From Candidatus Rokuibacteriota bacterium (GTDB taxonomy: Bacteria > Methylomirabilota > Methylomirabilia > Rokubacteriales > CSP1-6), in the NCBI GenBank assembly GCA_003220685.1, contig QHTE01000071.1, positions 1-43,136 on the forward strand: a stretch of DNA of 43,136 nucleotides, written 5' to 3'. The notes under the pieces are model-generated. The model was not told where the DNA came from and made no database searches. It saw only the letters and a list, made by a program, of their open reading frames with translations. Both the position numbers and the translations under genes were made by a program. Of this stretch, positions 16,976 to 28,547 are shown piece by piece. Numbering within the stretch: position 1 is the stretch's first letter; the number at the start of each line of letters is the position of its first letter.

Positions 16976-17517
16976 CCGACCACGGCGACGACATCGCGCG
17001 CCTTGTCCTCCAGCAGAAGATCGAGAACTTCCTTTATCGGGAGGCCGAGCTTCTCGACGAGCGACGATACGAGGAGTGGCTGGAGCTGCTGGCCGAGGAC
17101 GTGCGCTACTGGATGCCGATGCGACGCAACGTCAAGTTCGGCGAGCTCGAGCGGGAGTTCACGCGCGAGGGCCTGGACGTCAACTGGTTCGACGAGGGAA
17201 AGGAGACGCTGACCCGACGGGTGAAGCAGATCCTGACCGGCATCCACTGGGCCGAGGAGCCTCTCTCGCGGATCTGCCACATGGTGTCCAACGTCGAAAT
17301 TCTCGACGTGAAGCCATCGGTCTCGGCGCCTTCGGAGGTGACGACCAAGTCGCGCTTCCTGATCTATCGAAACCGGGTCGAGACGGAGACGGATATTCTC
17401 GTCGGGAAGCGAGAGGACGTCCTGCACCGTGTCGATGGGCAATGGAAGATCAGGCGGCGAAAAATCGTCCTGGACCAGAACGTGCTCCAGGTCAAGAATC
17501 TGACGTTTTTCTTCTAG
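16972..17517 (+). CDS. Aromatic-ring-hydroxylating dioxygenase, beta subunit
   Basis: This 181-residue protein has the NTF2-like fold signature of ring-hydroxylating dioxygenase small subunits: FLYREAELLDERRYEEWLELLAEDVRYWMP near the N terminus, SRICHMVSNV, and the C-terminal YRNRVETETDILVGKREDVL. It is structural and helps assemble the alpha3beta3 oxygenase. It starts at ATG 16972 overlapping the dehydrogenase stop, and the alpha gene starts 12 bp after its end. The order beta before alpha is the reverse of many classical operons. Confidence 0.9.
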   Translation: MTDHGDDIARLVLQQKIENFLYREAELLDERRYEEWLELLAEDVRYWMPMRRNVKFGELEREFTREGLDVNWFDEGKETLTRRVKQILTGIHWAEEPLSRICHMVSNVEILDVKPSVSAPSEVTTKSRFLIYRNRVETETDILVGKREDVLHRVDGQWKIRRRKIVLDQNVLQVKNLTFFF

Positions 17518-17529
17518 GAGAAGGCGGCC

Positions 17530-18894
17530 ATGGCGGCGACGCGTCGTTATCGGGGCGGTCTCGTGGACCTCGGGAAGGGACTGATCAGCCGCGAGATTTT
17601 CGTGAACGAGGAGATCTACGCGGAGGAGCTGGAACGCGTCTTCACGCGCGCCTGGCTCTTTGTCGGGCACGAGAGCCAGATCCCGAAGCCGGGTGACTAC
17701 TTCGTGTCGTGCATGGGCGAGGAGTCGGTGATTCTCTGCCGTGACCGCGACGAGCGCGTGCACGTCTTCCTGAACTCGTGCCGGCACCGCGGGATGAAGG
17801 TGTGCCGGTACGACGAAGGGAATACCCCGGTCTTCACGTGTCCCTACCACGGCTGGAGCTATGCCACCGACGGCAAGCTCGTCGGTGTCCCGTTTTTCCG
17901 CGAGGCCTACCACGGCAAGCTGGACCGGTCGGAATTCGGCCTGGTGGAGGTGGCGCAGCTGGCGAGCTACAAGGGAAGCGTGTGGGCCACCTGGGACCGG
18001 GAGGCGCCGCCGTTCCTCGAATACCTCGGTGAGTTCCGGCGGTATCTCGACCTGACGCTCGACGGCTGGGACGGCCGCGAAGGCGGCACGGAAGTGCTGG
18101 GGGGCGTCCAGAAGTGGCTCATCCCGTGTAACTGGAAGTTCCCGGCCGAGAACTTCAGCGGCGACAGCTACCACAACATCAGTCACCGTTCGGTCGACAT
18201 GGTCGGCATCGGGCCCAGCGGCAGCGGGCGCCGCGACGTGCGCGAACGGCAGATCGCCCGTCGGCTGCAGGTCAGCTTCCCGGAGCGCGGGCATCAGACC
18301 GGTGTCTACGTGTTGCCGAAGGACCAGCCGACGCCGCCGGCCTATGAACAGTCGCCCGTGGTGTCCGAGTACTTCAAGCGCTGTGAGGAGGAGCGGCGGC
18401 GACGCCGCGGCGAATGGGGGCGCGTGACCGGCAGCCCGGGGGAAGTCTTTCCGAACACCGCGCTCCACCCGCGCCAGCCGCGCACCTTCGCCGTGTGGCA
18501 TCCGAGGGGTCCCCACAAGACCGAGGTCTGGCGCTGGTATCTCGTGGACGGCGACTCGCCGGCAGAGGTGAAAGACTTCTTGCGCCAGTACTACATCCGC
18601 TATTCGGGCCCGGCCGGGCTGACCGAGCAGGACGACATGGAGAACTGGAACTACGCGCACGCCGCCAGCCGGGGGACGATCGCGCGGCGTTATCCGTACA
18701 CCTACGAGCAGGGGATGGGGTTCGAGGTCGAGAACTACGAATGGGACGGCTTGCGGTTGCCGGGATCGGTGATGGACATCACCGACGCGCGGTCGAGCGA
18801 GCACAACCTCCGCAACCTCTACCGCCGCTGGGCCGAGTTCATGGACGCCACCGGCTGGGACGAGCTCGCGACCTGGCGGACCGCCGCGCCATGA
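17530..18894 (+). CDS. Rieske-type aromatic-ring-hydroxylating dioxygenase, alpha subunit
   Basis: This 454-residue catalytic subunit has the Rieske 2Fe-2S motif C84-x-H86 ... C104-x2-H107 (SCRHRGM and CPYHGWSY) with the standard 17-residue spacing. The mononuclear iron site has the bridging D212 and histidines 215 and 219 in GDSYHNISHRS, plus the later Asp in EQDDMENW (D368/D369). The two iron histidines are separated by three residues, whereas the naphthalene dioxygenase pattern has four. No ferredoxin or reductase gene is in the operon, so electrons must come from elsewhere. The ring substrate is unknown. An AGGAGAAGG RBS precedes ATG 17530; the stop overlaps the next small ORF. Confidence 0.9.
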   Translation: MAATRRYRGGLVDLGKGLISREIFVNEEIYAEELERVFTRAWLFVGHESQIPKPGDYFVSCMGEESVILCRDRDERVHVFLNSCRHRGMKVCRYDEGNTPVFTCPYHGWSYATDGKLVGVPFFREAYHGKLDRSEFGLVEVAQLASYKGSVWATWDREAPPFLEYLGEFRRYLDLTLDGWDGREGGTEVLGGVQKWLIPCNWKFPAENFSGDSYHNISHRSVDMVGIGPSGSGRRDVRERQIARRLQVSFPERGHQTGVYVLPKDQPTPPAYEQSPVVSEYFKRCEEERRRRRGEWGRVTGSPGEVFPNTALHPRQPRTFAVWHPRGPHKTEVWRWYLVDGDSPAEVKDFLRQYYIRYSGPAGLTEQDDMENWNYAHAASRGTIARRYPYTYEQGMGFEVENYEWDGLRLPGSVMDITDARSSEHNLRNLYRRWAEFMDATGWDELATWRTAAP

Positions 18895-19094
18895 GCGTCA
18901 TCAACCTCCGGCAGCTTCTGCCCGGGACGAAGATCGGCCTCAGCGACGGATCGACGGTGGAGGTGGTGTCGAATCCGCTGGATGGCATCTGGGTGTTCGC
19001 GCGATACCTCTCGTCGCCGCGCGACGCCGCGCTGGTCGGCACCGAAGAAATGATCTTCGCCCAGGACATCGTGGAGATCCGGCAAGCGCCGTGA
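18891..19094 (+). CDS. 67-residue conserved-looking small protein in the dioxygenase operon
   Basis: ATG 18891 overlaps the dioxygenase alpha stop codon (ATGA), and the ORF ends in TGA that overlaps the next ORF's GTG. The product begins SVINLRQLLPGTKIGLSDG and continues with short alternating hydrophobic stretches (STVEVVSNPLDGIWVFARYL), suggesting a small all-beta barrel. I do not recognise a family. The double 4-bp overlap makes it very likely a translated part of the operon, perhaps an accessory protein of the dioxygenase. It has no cysteine and is not a ferredoxin. Confidence 0.7.
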   Translation: MSVINLRQLLPGTKIGLSDGSTVEVVSNPLDGIWVFARYLSSPRDAALVGTEEMIFAQDIVEIRQAP

Positions 19095-19303
19095 GGGAGG
19101 AGCGCCGGGGCCCCAGTCGTGAAGAGCTGCGACAGGCCTTTCAGGCTGGCTTTCAGGCGATCGACGCGGGCGACACGTTTTACTCGGGCTTCGACACGTT
19201 CCTCGCGTCGATCGGCTATCGAAAGCGGGCCGAGACTCCGTGCACGTGCCCAGACAACGGCGCGCACGGCCACTTGCCTGAATGTCGGTGGATGAAAGCG
19301 TGA
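19091..19303 (+). CDS. 70-residue small protein with Cys/His-rich C terminus
   Basis: The ORF starts at GTG 19091, overlapping the preceding stop by 4 bp, and ends at TGA 19301-19303. Residues 1-45 look helical and amphipathic. The C terminus has the cluster CTCPDNGAHGHLPECRW, with three Cys and two His that could bind a metal ion such as Zn. It is not a Rieske or plant-type ferredoxin motif. It is the last intact gene of the dioxygenase operon. The family is unrecognised; the function could be assembly or regulation of the oxygenase. Confidence 0.7.
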   Translation: MREERRGPSREELRQAFQAGFQAIDAGDTFYSGFDTFLASIGYRKRAETPCTCPDNGAHGHLPECRWMKA

Positions 19304-19357
19304 GGGAAGAAGTCATGGCCAGCACCGCCAGGGACGACTCGATGCAGCCGCTCGTCG

Positions 19358-19537
19358 GAACGAGGGTCCGCCGCCCGCCTCGCCCAGGGACGTTTCGCTG
19401 GCGGGGTCGGCACGATCCTGGAGTTGACCGACGCCCAGCTTGCACTCACCCAGGCCCAGAACACCGAGGCCCAGGCGCTGTCCGACTATCGCATCGCCCT
19501 GGCGGGCGGGCGCCTCTCGCCGAACGGCTACTCGTAG
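19358..19537 (+). pseudogene. 3'-terminal fragment of a TolC-family outer-membrane efflux gene
   Basis: The frame ending at TAG 19535-19537 encodes about 59 residues that match the end of TolC-type proteins: AARLAQGRFAGGVGTILEL followed by TDAQLALTQAQNTEAQALSD and YRIAL. In the family this is the last helical hairpin. There is no start codon or RBS, and the sequence between the preceding stop (19303) and about 19358 shows no TolC similarity, so the 5' part is gone. The fragment is in the same frame as the preceding 70-residue ORF but behind its stop. Its last 10 bp overlap the convergent MacB permease gene. It is probably a relic of a pump gene lost in a rearrangement. Confidence 0.7.
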
Positions 19538-20760
19538 CGAAGCGCTTCGATCGGGTCCAGGCGTGACGCCTTGCGCGCCGGGTAGAGCCCGAAGAAGATC
19601 CCGATTGCCGCCGCGAAGCCGAAAGCAATCACGATCGACTCGGGGGCGACGAGGGTGCGCCATTCGGCAAAGTAGCCGATGGCGTTTGAGCCGGCGAGAC
19701 CGACAGCGATGCCGAGGACGCCACCGATCACCGAGAGGGTGATCGCCTCGACGAGGAACTGCAGGAGAATATCCCGCCCTTGCGCCCCGACCGCCATGCG
19801 GAGACCGATCTCGCGCGTCCGCTCGGTCACCGACACCAGCATGATGTTCATGATCCCGATGCCGCCCACCAGGAGCGACACCGACGCGATGGCGGCCAGG
19901 AGGTAGGTCATGATCTGCGCGGCTTGCTCCTTTGCCTCGAACACATTCGTCAGATTACCCAGCTTGAAGTCGTCGTCATCGCCCGGCCGGAGGCGGTGGC
20001 GCTGTCTGAGCAGCGCGCGGATCTGAGCCTCAGCTTCGTCCATGTCATCCCCGGGCCAAATCTTGATTTCGACCTTTCTGACCGAACGAGGGTTTGGTTG
20101 GGGCACGCCCAGTACTTTCTTCTTCGCGGTCGAGAGTGGAATCAGAATGGCGTCATCCTGATCCCAACCGTAGGCGCTTTCCCCCTTGGCGGCCAGCAGC
20201 CCGATCACGGTGAACGGGACCTTCTGGATCCGGATAATCTGTCCGAGCGGATCGGAATCACCGAAGAGATTCAGGACTGTCGTCTGCCCGAGGACTGCCA
20301 CCTTGGTAGCGCCGTCGACGTCCTCGGGCCCGACGGGTCGACCGGCCTCGAGCGGCCAATCGTGAGCCTCGAGGTAATCCTCGGTCACGCCGTAGATGTC
20401 CGTGGACCAATTCAGGTTGCCGTATACGACCTGCCCTTTGCCCTTCGTGGAGGGTGCCACCACCTGCACGGCCTGGATCTCGCGCGCGATGGCATCCGCG
20501 TCGTCTTCGGTGAGCGTGTACTGAGTGCCTAGGCCGAGGCGGACACCGCTCGAGGTCAGGCTACCGGACGTGGCGACGATGAGGTTGGAGCCGAGGCTTT
20601 CGATCCGCTCGGTCACGCTCGCCTGCGCCCCGGCGCCGACGCCGACCATGGCGATCACAGCGCCTACACCGATAATGATGCCGAGCATCGTCAAGAGGCT
20701 GCGGAGCTTGTTCACGCGCAGCGCGCGGACGGCGATCCGGGCGCTCTGCCAGACGTTCAC
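19528..20760 (-). CDS. MacB-type ABC transporter permease
   Basis: This 410-residue protein has the MacB/FtsX-like permease plan: an N-terminal helix (SLLTMLGIIIGVGAVIAMVG), a large periplasmic domain (about 45-270), and three C-terminal helices with the marker MNIMLVSVTERTREIGLRMA and the terminal PARKASRLDPIEALRYE. It pairs with the separate ATPase encoded just upstream; E. coli MacB has both in one chain. GTG 20760 overlaps the ATPase stop by 4 bp. The gene's last 10 bases overlap the TolC fragment on the other strand. It likely drives mechanotransmission-type extrusion with the MacA-like adaptor. Confidence 0.9.
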   Translation of the reverse strand: MNVWQSARIAVRALRVNKLRSLLTMLGIIIGVGAVIAMVGVGAGAQASVTERIESLGSNLIVATSGSLTSSGVRLGLGTQYTLTEDDADAIAREIQAVQVVAPSTKGKGQVVYGNLNWSTDIYGVTEDYLEAHDWPLEAGRPVGPEDVDGATKVAVLGQTTVLNLFGDSDPLGQIIRIQKVPFTVIGLLAAKGESAYGWDQDDAILIPLSTAKKKVLGVPQPNPRSVRKVEIKIWPGDDMDEAEAQIRALLRQRHRLRPGDDDDFKLGNLTNVFEAKEQAAQIMTYLLAAIASVSLLVGGIGIMNIMLVSVTERTREIGLRMAVGAQGRDILLQFLVEAITLSVIGGVLGIAVGLAGSNAIGYFAEWRTLVAPESIVIAFGFAAAIGIFFGLYPARKASRLDPIEALRYE

Positions 20761-21494
20761 GCCACCGCCTCCTCCGCGAGGCGCGCCTGGCCGACCGCAG
20801 CGTCGCGCGGTGAGGGCACCGGCTCATCGCGCAGCAATCGGCCGTCCTGAAGCGTCAGCACGCGGCCCGCATGAGCGGCGATATCCGGTTCGTGGGTGAC
20901 GAGGACGATCGTGATGCCCTGGCGGTTGAGTTGCTGCAAGAGCACGAGAATCTCGACGCTTGTCCGCGTGTCGAGGTTCCCCGTCGGCTCGTCGGCGAGC
21001 AGCACGGCGGGGTCGTTGACAAGCGCGCGGGCGATGGCGACACGCTGCTGCTGTCCTCCCGAGAGCTGGCTCGAATGGTGGTGAGCCCGATCGGCGAGCC
21101 CGACGGCGCCCAGGCGCTCGCGCGCGCGGGCGCGCCGCACGCGGGCCGGCAGCCCCGCGTAGATCAGTGGAAGCTCGACGTTTTCCAGAGCGTTCGTCCT
21201 CGGCAGGAGGTTGAACGTCTGGAAGACGAACCCGATCTTGCCGTTGCGGATCCGCGCGAGCTCCACCGATGAGAGGCCAGCGACATCCTGGCCTTCCAGG
21301 ACGTAGCGGCCGCCCGTGGGGGCGTCGAGACAGCCGAGTATGTTCATGAAGGTGGACTTCCCCGAACCAGAGGGGCCCATGATTGCGACGAACTCACCAC
21401 GTTCGATCCGCAGCGTCAGGCCGCGGACCGCGTGAATCGTGTGTGCGCCTAGTCGATACTCTTTCGTGAGCCCGTCGATGACGATCAGCGCCAT
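20757..21494 (-). CDS. MacB-type ABC transporter ATP-binding protein
   Basis: The protein is 245 residues long, with Walker A GPSGSGKST, Q-loop in FVFQTFNLLP, signature LSGGQQQRVAIARA, Walker B VLLADEPTGNLD and the H-loop histidine in VTHEPD. The TFNLLP and NLD details are typical of the MacB/LolD/FtsE-like group. It starts at ATG 21494, 3 bp after the adaptor gene, and overlaps the permease gene by 4 bp. It powers the permease of the same operon. Confidence 0.93.
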   Translation of the reverse strand: MALIVIDGLTKEYRLGAHTIHAVRGLTLRIERGEFVAIMGPSGSGKSTFMNILGCLDAPTGGRYVLEGQDVAGLSSVELARIRNGKIGFVFQTFNLLPRTNALENVELPLIYAGLPARVRRARARERLGAVGLADRAHHHSSQLSGGQQQRVAIARALVNDPAVLLADEPTGNLDTRTSVEILVLLQQLNRQGITIVLVTHEPDIAAHAGRVLTLQDGRLLRDEPVPSPRDAAVGQARLAEEAVA

Positions 21495-21497
21495 GGC

Positions 21498-23026
21498 TCA
21501 GGACCCGAGCCTGGGCGAGCCGCTCAGGCCCGACTTTCTCTTCCCGCCGCTGCCGCCCGCAAAGCCGACGGCGACTTCCTGGCCCTCTCTGAGCTCGCCA
21601 CCGATCACCTCGGTCGCAGTTCCGTCGGTGAGGCCGAGCGTGAGCTTCACCGATCGGAGCTCGCCGTCCGGACCCAGAGCCCACACTCGCCCAGGCACGC
21701 CCTCTCCCGCGTTCTGGTCGTGTCGGGCTCGCCGGACGCGCGGCTCACGGCTGCTGGCAGGCGACTGCGAGCCGCCCCCTTCATTGAAGCGCTCCGACTT
21801 GAGCTTACGTTCGCCGGCCTCCAGCTTGCCTTCGGCGCCGTACGGCCGGAACCGCAGGGCGACGTTCGGTACCTTGAGGACGCTCGGCTTCTCGGCGATG
21901 ACCAGCTTCAAGTTCGCGGTCATCCCCGGCAAAAGCATCCCGTCGGGATTGTCGACAGCGACGACCACGATGTAGGTGACGACGCTCTGCACGACCTGGG
22001 CCGCCTTGCGGATCTGTACGATCCGGCCGTCGAAGGACTCGCGCGCAAAGGCGTCCACCGTGAAACTCGCTGGAGCGTCGACTCGGACACGGCCGATGTC
22101 GGCCTCGTCGACGTTCGCCTCGACCTGCATCTTCGTCAGGTCCTTGGCGATCGTGAAGAGAGTTGGCGCCGCCAGGCTGGCCGCGACCGTTTGCCCGACA
22201 TCCACTGCGCGCGACACCACTACGCCGTCGACCGGCGCCCGGATCGTGGTGTAATCGAGATCGAGCATCGTCTGATGCAGCGCCGCCGCTTTCTGCTCCG
22301 CCTGCGCACGGGTAGCCTGCAGCATCGCTTCGGCGATGCGAAGCTGCGCTTGAGCGGATGCGATGGCGCCGGCCAGCGACTCCTCCCTTGCCTGCGCAGC
22401 GTCGAGTAGGGTACGAGAAGCGTCGTTGGCGCCCTCGGCCGTGTCGTAGTCGCTCTTGGGGATCAGTTTGCGCTGGAGAAGCTGAAGCTTTCGGCCGAGG
22501 TCGCGGTTCGTGTCGGTGACCGACACCTGAGCACGAGCGGTCTGAGCCTTGCCTTCAGCCCAGCCAGAACGGGCGTTCCCTACCTCGACCCGGGCGCGCT
22601 CGACCTGCGCCTCTTGGTTGAGCACAAGGGCCTGGGCGGCGTCCAGATCGGCGCGAGCCTGCCTGACCCTTGCCTCGAAGGTGGCAGGGTCGATCCTGGC
22701 GATCACTTGGCCCTTGCGCACGACTGAATTGAAATCGGCGTACAGTTCCTTGATTTGCCCCGAGACCTGGGTACCGACCTGAACTGTCGTGACGGCGTTG
22801 AGGGTCCCCATCGCCGAGACGGCGGCGACGAGAGGCCCACGTTCGGCCCGCTCGAACCGGTACTGGGGGGCGCCACGGTGATTGTGCGCGTAGAGGTACC
22901 CTGAGAGTGCGGCTCCGATGGTGATCGCGACCAGGAGAAGCGACAGCGTACGCGTCGGCCGTTTGCCACCCGGTCTGTCGTCCAGCATCCTCTCGAGATA
23001 GCGATATCCGCGGATCGCCGCCGCAA

Positions 23027-23030
<4 letters not shown>
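21498..23030 (-). CDS. MacA-like periplasmic adaptor (HlyD/RND-type membrane fusion protein)
   Basis: This protein of 510 residues has one N-terminal membrane helix (about 28-48: TLSLLLVAITIGAALSGYLY). A lipoyl/barrel-sandwich half follows (AMGTLNAVTTVQVGTQVSG), then a long coiled-coil hairpin of about 150 residues, the second lipoyl half (IRAPVDGVVVSRAVDVGQTV) and beta-barrel domains. Near the C terminus is an unusual charged, Gly/Ser-rich linker of about 45 residues. The start is ATG 23030, overlapping the ABC-kinase stop by 4 bp. The longer open frame to 23309 is rejected because it would overlap that gene by nearly 300 bp. It should connect the MacB-type pump to an outer-membrane channel. 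Confidence 0.9.
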
Positions 23031-25861
<2,831 letters not shown>

Positions 25862-25864
25862 GAA

Positions 25865-28399
25865 TCAACCGACTCGGGTCCTCGACTGCCGAACAGCCCG
25901 AGCGATGAGGCCAGCGGCGCCGGCACACTCGAGGACAACACAGAGCACCACCGCGAGAGTGACCGCCGCGAGGATCGTCCCCGCGGCCCACGCCCGCGCT
26001 GCGGCGGCTGCGCCGGCCAGGGCCGCGAAGAGGGCGATGAGCGCGATCCCGCGACGCGAGCCGCGTGGCCACCAGCGAAAGCGGAGGAACTGTGTGCCAG
26101 CGCCATGATCCTCGACGGCCATGAGCAGCCGAGCTGAGCCGAGTAAACCGCCGCCGATCTCCAGGTCCCAACGGTCGTAGTCGCCCCCGCACCGCACCGC
26201 GGCGCCGGCGGCTCTGAGGTCCGCCTCGATGCACCGCAGTCTCTGGTCGGGATCCTGCCAATGCTCGCTCCAGATAGTGAACGTCCTTGGCCAGGGTGGT
26301 AGCAACACTGGCGTACCCCGCCTCCGCCACGGGACGGAGGCGTATGTCAGCCCACGCAGGCGTGCCAGCGGCTGGAGCAGGTAGAGCCCCGCCGTCAGGA
26401 ACCACCGTCTCAACCGAGCCGCTCGGGTCATGGGCCGATCGCTGAACGAAACGCGGGCCGCGTTCAAGCAGGCTTGCGCTAACGGCGGCAGGCCGACGAC
26501 GACCAGTACCGGCAATAGGAGCTTGAGCGGGCTCCAGACCAGGCTCAACGTCGACAGCCCCAGCAGAATCGCGAGCGCGAGATACCACTCCGGCGTTTGC
26601 GGCAGGGAGCCGATCATGGTCGGGGCAGGTTCGTAGAGGGACTGATACGCCGCGATGCCCCAGGTGCCGTGATAGATGCGCGCCCGCCGCCAGCTGAGCG
26701 TGTAGATCAACCCGTTGCCGTAAATGCGCCCGGCCCAGCGGGCATGCCCCGAGCCGTTGTACTTCGTGGGCCACTTCCGTTCGAGCATCGCTTCAGCCCG
26801 GCCGTACCCGATCTGCTGTCTCCAGTAGGCGCGCACCGAGTTCCGGCGATGATGCCAGACCATGGCGGCGGCACTGAAGCCCAGAGTCCAGCCACGCTCT
26901 TGCAGCTTCCAGCACACGTCGACGTCGTCACCGGCTGTGCGGAACTGCGGGTCGAACCCTCCGATTGCCTCGAGACGGTCTTTGCGGAAGGCCATATTGC
27001 AGCCGGGAAGGTGCTCTGCCTCGCAATCGCTCAGGAGGACGTGGACAGGTCCTCCCGGAGCTCGCGCGACGCACTCTGCGATCGGTCCATCGCCCGGCGG
27101 AGCGATGTTCGGTCCACCCACCGCGGCGTGAGACGTTGACAGGAACATGGCCGCCAGATAGGTGAGCCAGTGCGGGTCGGGATAGGCGTCGTCATCGGTA
27201 TAGGCGACGATCTCGCCCGTGGCCGCTTTCAGGCCCGTATTGCGGGCACTGGCCAACCCGCGGTTCTCGGTTTGGATCAATCGGCAGTCGTATTCGCGCG
27301 CGATAACGGCCGTGGCGTCGGCGGATCCGTCGTCCACCACGATGACCTCGTAGTCGGGGTAGGCGAGCTGCTTCAACCCCTCCATGCAGTCGCGAATGGT
27401 GCGCGCTCCGTTGTACGTGCACACGACCACCGAGATTCTTGGCCACTTCAAGCTCGGCGGGAACGGCACCTCGGCGAAAGCCTCTCGTACCGCCTTCAGG
27501 GCCGGCTTCGGCGTCCGGTCGGCGCGCGTGAGGCCGAAGGCCCAGTCCTGTACGTCGTGACCCTGCCGATACCACTCGTCGGTCCAGGAGAACACGACCA
27601 CGCCAGCGCATCCGGCCGCGAACGCCGTCCGCACTTGCCAGTCAAGAGACCGCGCCTGTACCGTGTCGCCGTTACGCAGGCCGTCGAGCCCGAGCTCGCT
27701 CATGATGAGCGGTCGCTCCCCGGCGATATTCTGTAGACGCCCGAGGTACGCCTCGAACCGCGGCCGAGACTCGAGGTAGACGTTGAAGCACACCAAGTCG
27801 AGGAACGGAAGACGGAGATACTCCGTAGTTGGGTAGTTTACATAGGTCACTAGCCCGTCCGGGTCTTCCTCCTTGACCACCTGGTACAGCCGCTTGAGAT
27901 AGCGCTCGATCTTCGAACGGCCCAGCCAGCGTGCCATCGGCGCCGGGATCTCGTTGCCGAGAGCGTAACAGAGGAGCGCTGGTTGACCGGCGCACTCCCG
28001 GACCTTCGAGCGCACCAGCGCCTCGATCTCGGGCATTCCCATTTTTCCATCGACCAGAGAGCCTAGATGTTGCTCCGCGGACAATCCCACCATGACCCGC
28101 AGCCCGTGCCGCTCGGCGGCTTCGAGCAGTGGGCGGGGAGGCATCGTATGGGGGATGCGAACGGTGTTGATCCCGTTCGCGGCCATCTGGATAAAGTCCC
28201 GCTCGATGACGTCCAGGGCGTGGAACTCGTGGCCGCTTGCATCGGGCCGAAATGCTCCATAGCTGACGCCCCGAACGTAGAACTTCGCGTCGCCCGTGAA
28301 GACGAATTTGCCTCGCACGTGCGGCCTGGGGAGAGCCGGGCCGCCGCCCGGCACGCTCGCGTCCGCACGACGCGAAGGAATGCCGAGCGTAGAGGCCAT
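25865..28399 (-). CDS. Glycoside-hydrolase-like / GT2 glycosyltransferase fusion membrane protein
   Basis: This 844-residue protein has two catalytic halves. Residues about 29-310 form a GH2/GH5-like TIM barrel with the likely acid/base Glu in LCYALGNEIP (E150) and nucleophile Glu in PLIMSELG (E235). Residues about 320-600 form a GT2 domain: ISVVVCTYNG, VVDDGSAD (356-358), the DxD motif TDDDAYPDP (402-404) and AGDDVD (490-494). Membrane helices follow at about 605-650, 665-680 and 785-830. There is no signal peptide, so both domains probably face the cytoplasm. The start is uncertain: ATG 28399 lies only about 6 nt from the expected sigma-54 transcription start, and GTG 28318, just before the GH domain, is a good alternative. 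First gene of the leftward operon. Confidence 0.85.
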   Translation of the reverse strand: MASTLGIPSRRADASVPGGGPALPRPHVRGKFVFTGDAKFYVRGVSYGAFRPDASGHEFHALDVIERDFIQMAANGINTVRIPHTMPPRPLLEAAERHGLRVMVGLSAEQHLGSLVDGKMGMPEIEALVRSKVRECAGQPALLCYALGNEIPAPMARWLGRSKIERYLKRLYQVVKEEDPDGLVTYVNYPTTEYLRLPFLDLVCFNVYLESRPRFEAYLGRLQNIAGERPLIMSELGLDGLRNGDTVQARSLDWQVRTAFAAGCAGVVVFSWTDEWYRQGHDVQDWAFGLTRADRTPKPALKAVREAFAEVPFPPSLKWPRISVVVCTYNGARTIRDCMEGLKQLAYPDYEVIVVDDGSADATAVIAREYDCRLIQTENRGLASARNTGLKAATGEIVAYTDDDAYPDPHWLTYLAAMFLSTSHAAVGGPNIAPPGDGPIAECVARAPGGPVHVLLSDCEAEHLPGCNMAFRKDRLEAIGGFDPQFRTAGDDVDVCWKLQERGWTLGFSAAAMVWHHRRNSVRAYWRQQIGYGRAEAMLERKWPTKYNGSGHARWAGRIYGNGLIYTLSWRRARIYHGTWGIAAYQSLYEPAPTMIGSLPQTPEWYLALAILLGLSTLSLVWSPLKLLLPVLVVVGLPPLAQACLNAARVSFSDRPMTRAARLRRWFLTAGLYLLQPLARLRGLTYASVPWRRRGTPVLLPPWPRTFTIWSEHWQDPDQRLRCIEADLRAAGAAVRCGGDYDRWDLEIGGGLLGSARLLMAVEDHGAGTQFLRFRWWPRGSRRGIALIALFAALAGAAAAARAWAAGTILAAVTLAVVLCVVLECAGAAGLIARAVRQSRTRVG

Positions 28400-28416
28400 A
28401 GGCCAGTGGTATTTTC

Positions 28417-28490
28417 GCAAACTGCGTGCCAAGACATGCCTCGTTGTATTCTCACGATCTTGCTCACGGCATTGTGAAGCGGGTTGCACA
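28417..28490 (-). promoter_or_regulatory. Sigma-54-type promoter with conserved upstream element (copy B)
   Basis: Read on the minus strand, this 74-bp element ends in TTGGCACGCAGTTTGC, which fits the sigma-54 consensus TGGCACG-N4-TTGC exactly. The -24 GG is at 28430-28429 and the -12 GC at 28418-28417, with the required 10 bp between. The 57 bp before it resemble the plus-strand element at 29976-30049; by hand count about 50 of 75 aligned columns agree over the whole element, with one indel each way. It sits 17 bp before ATG 28399 of the GH-GT2 gene. An enhancer-binding protein gene is not visible in the window. Confidence 0.65.
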
Positions 28491-28547
28491 CACGGTGTAA
28501 CGGATGTGCGATGTTGGGGAAGCTCAAGGCCGTCCGATCGGCAGCCT

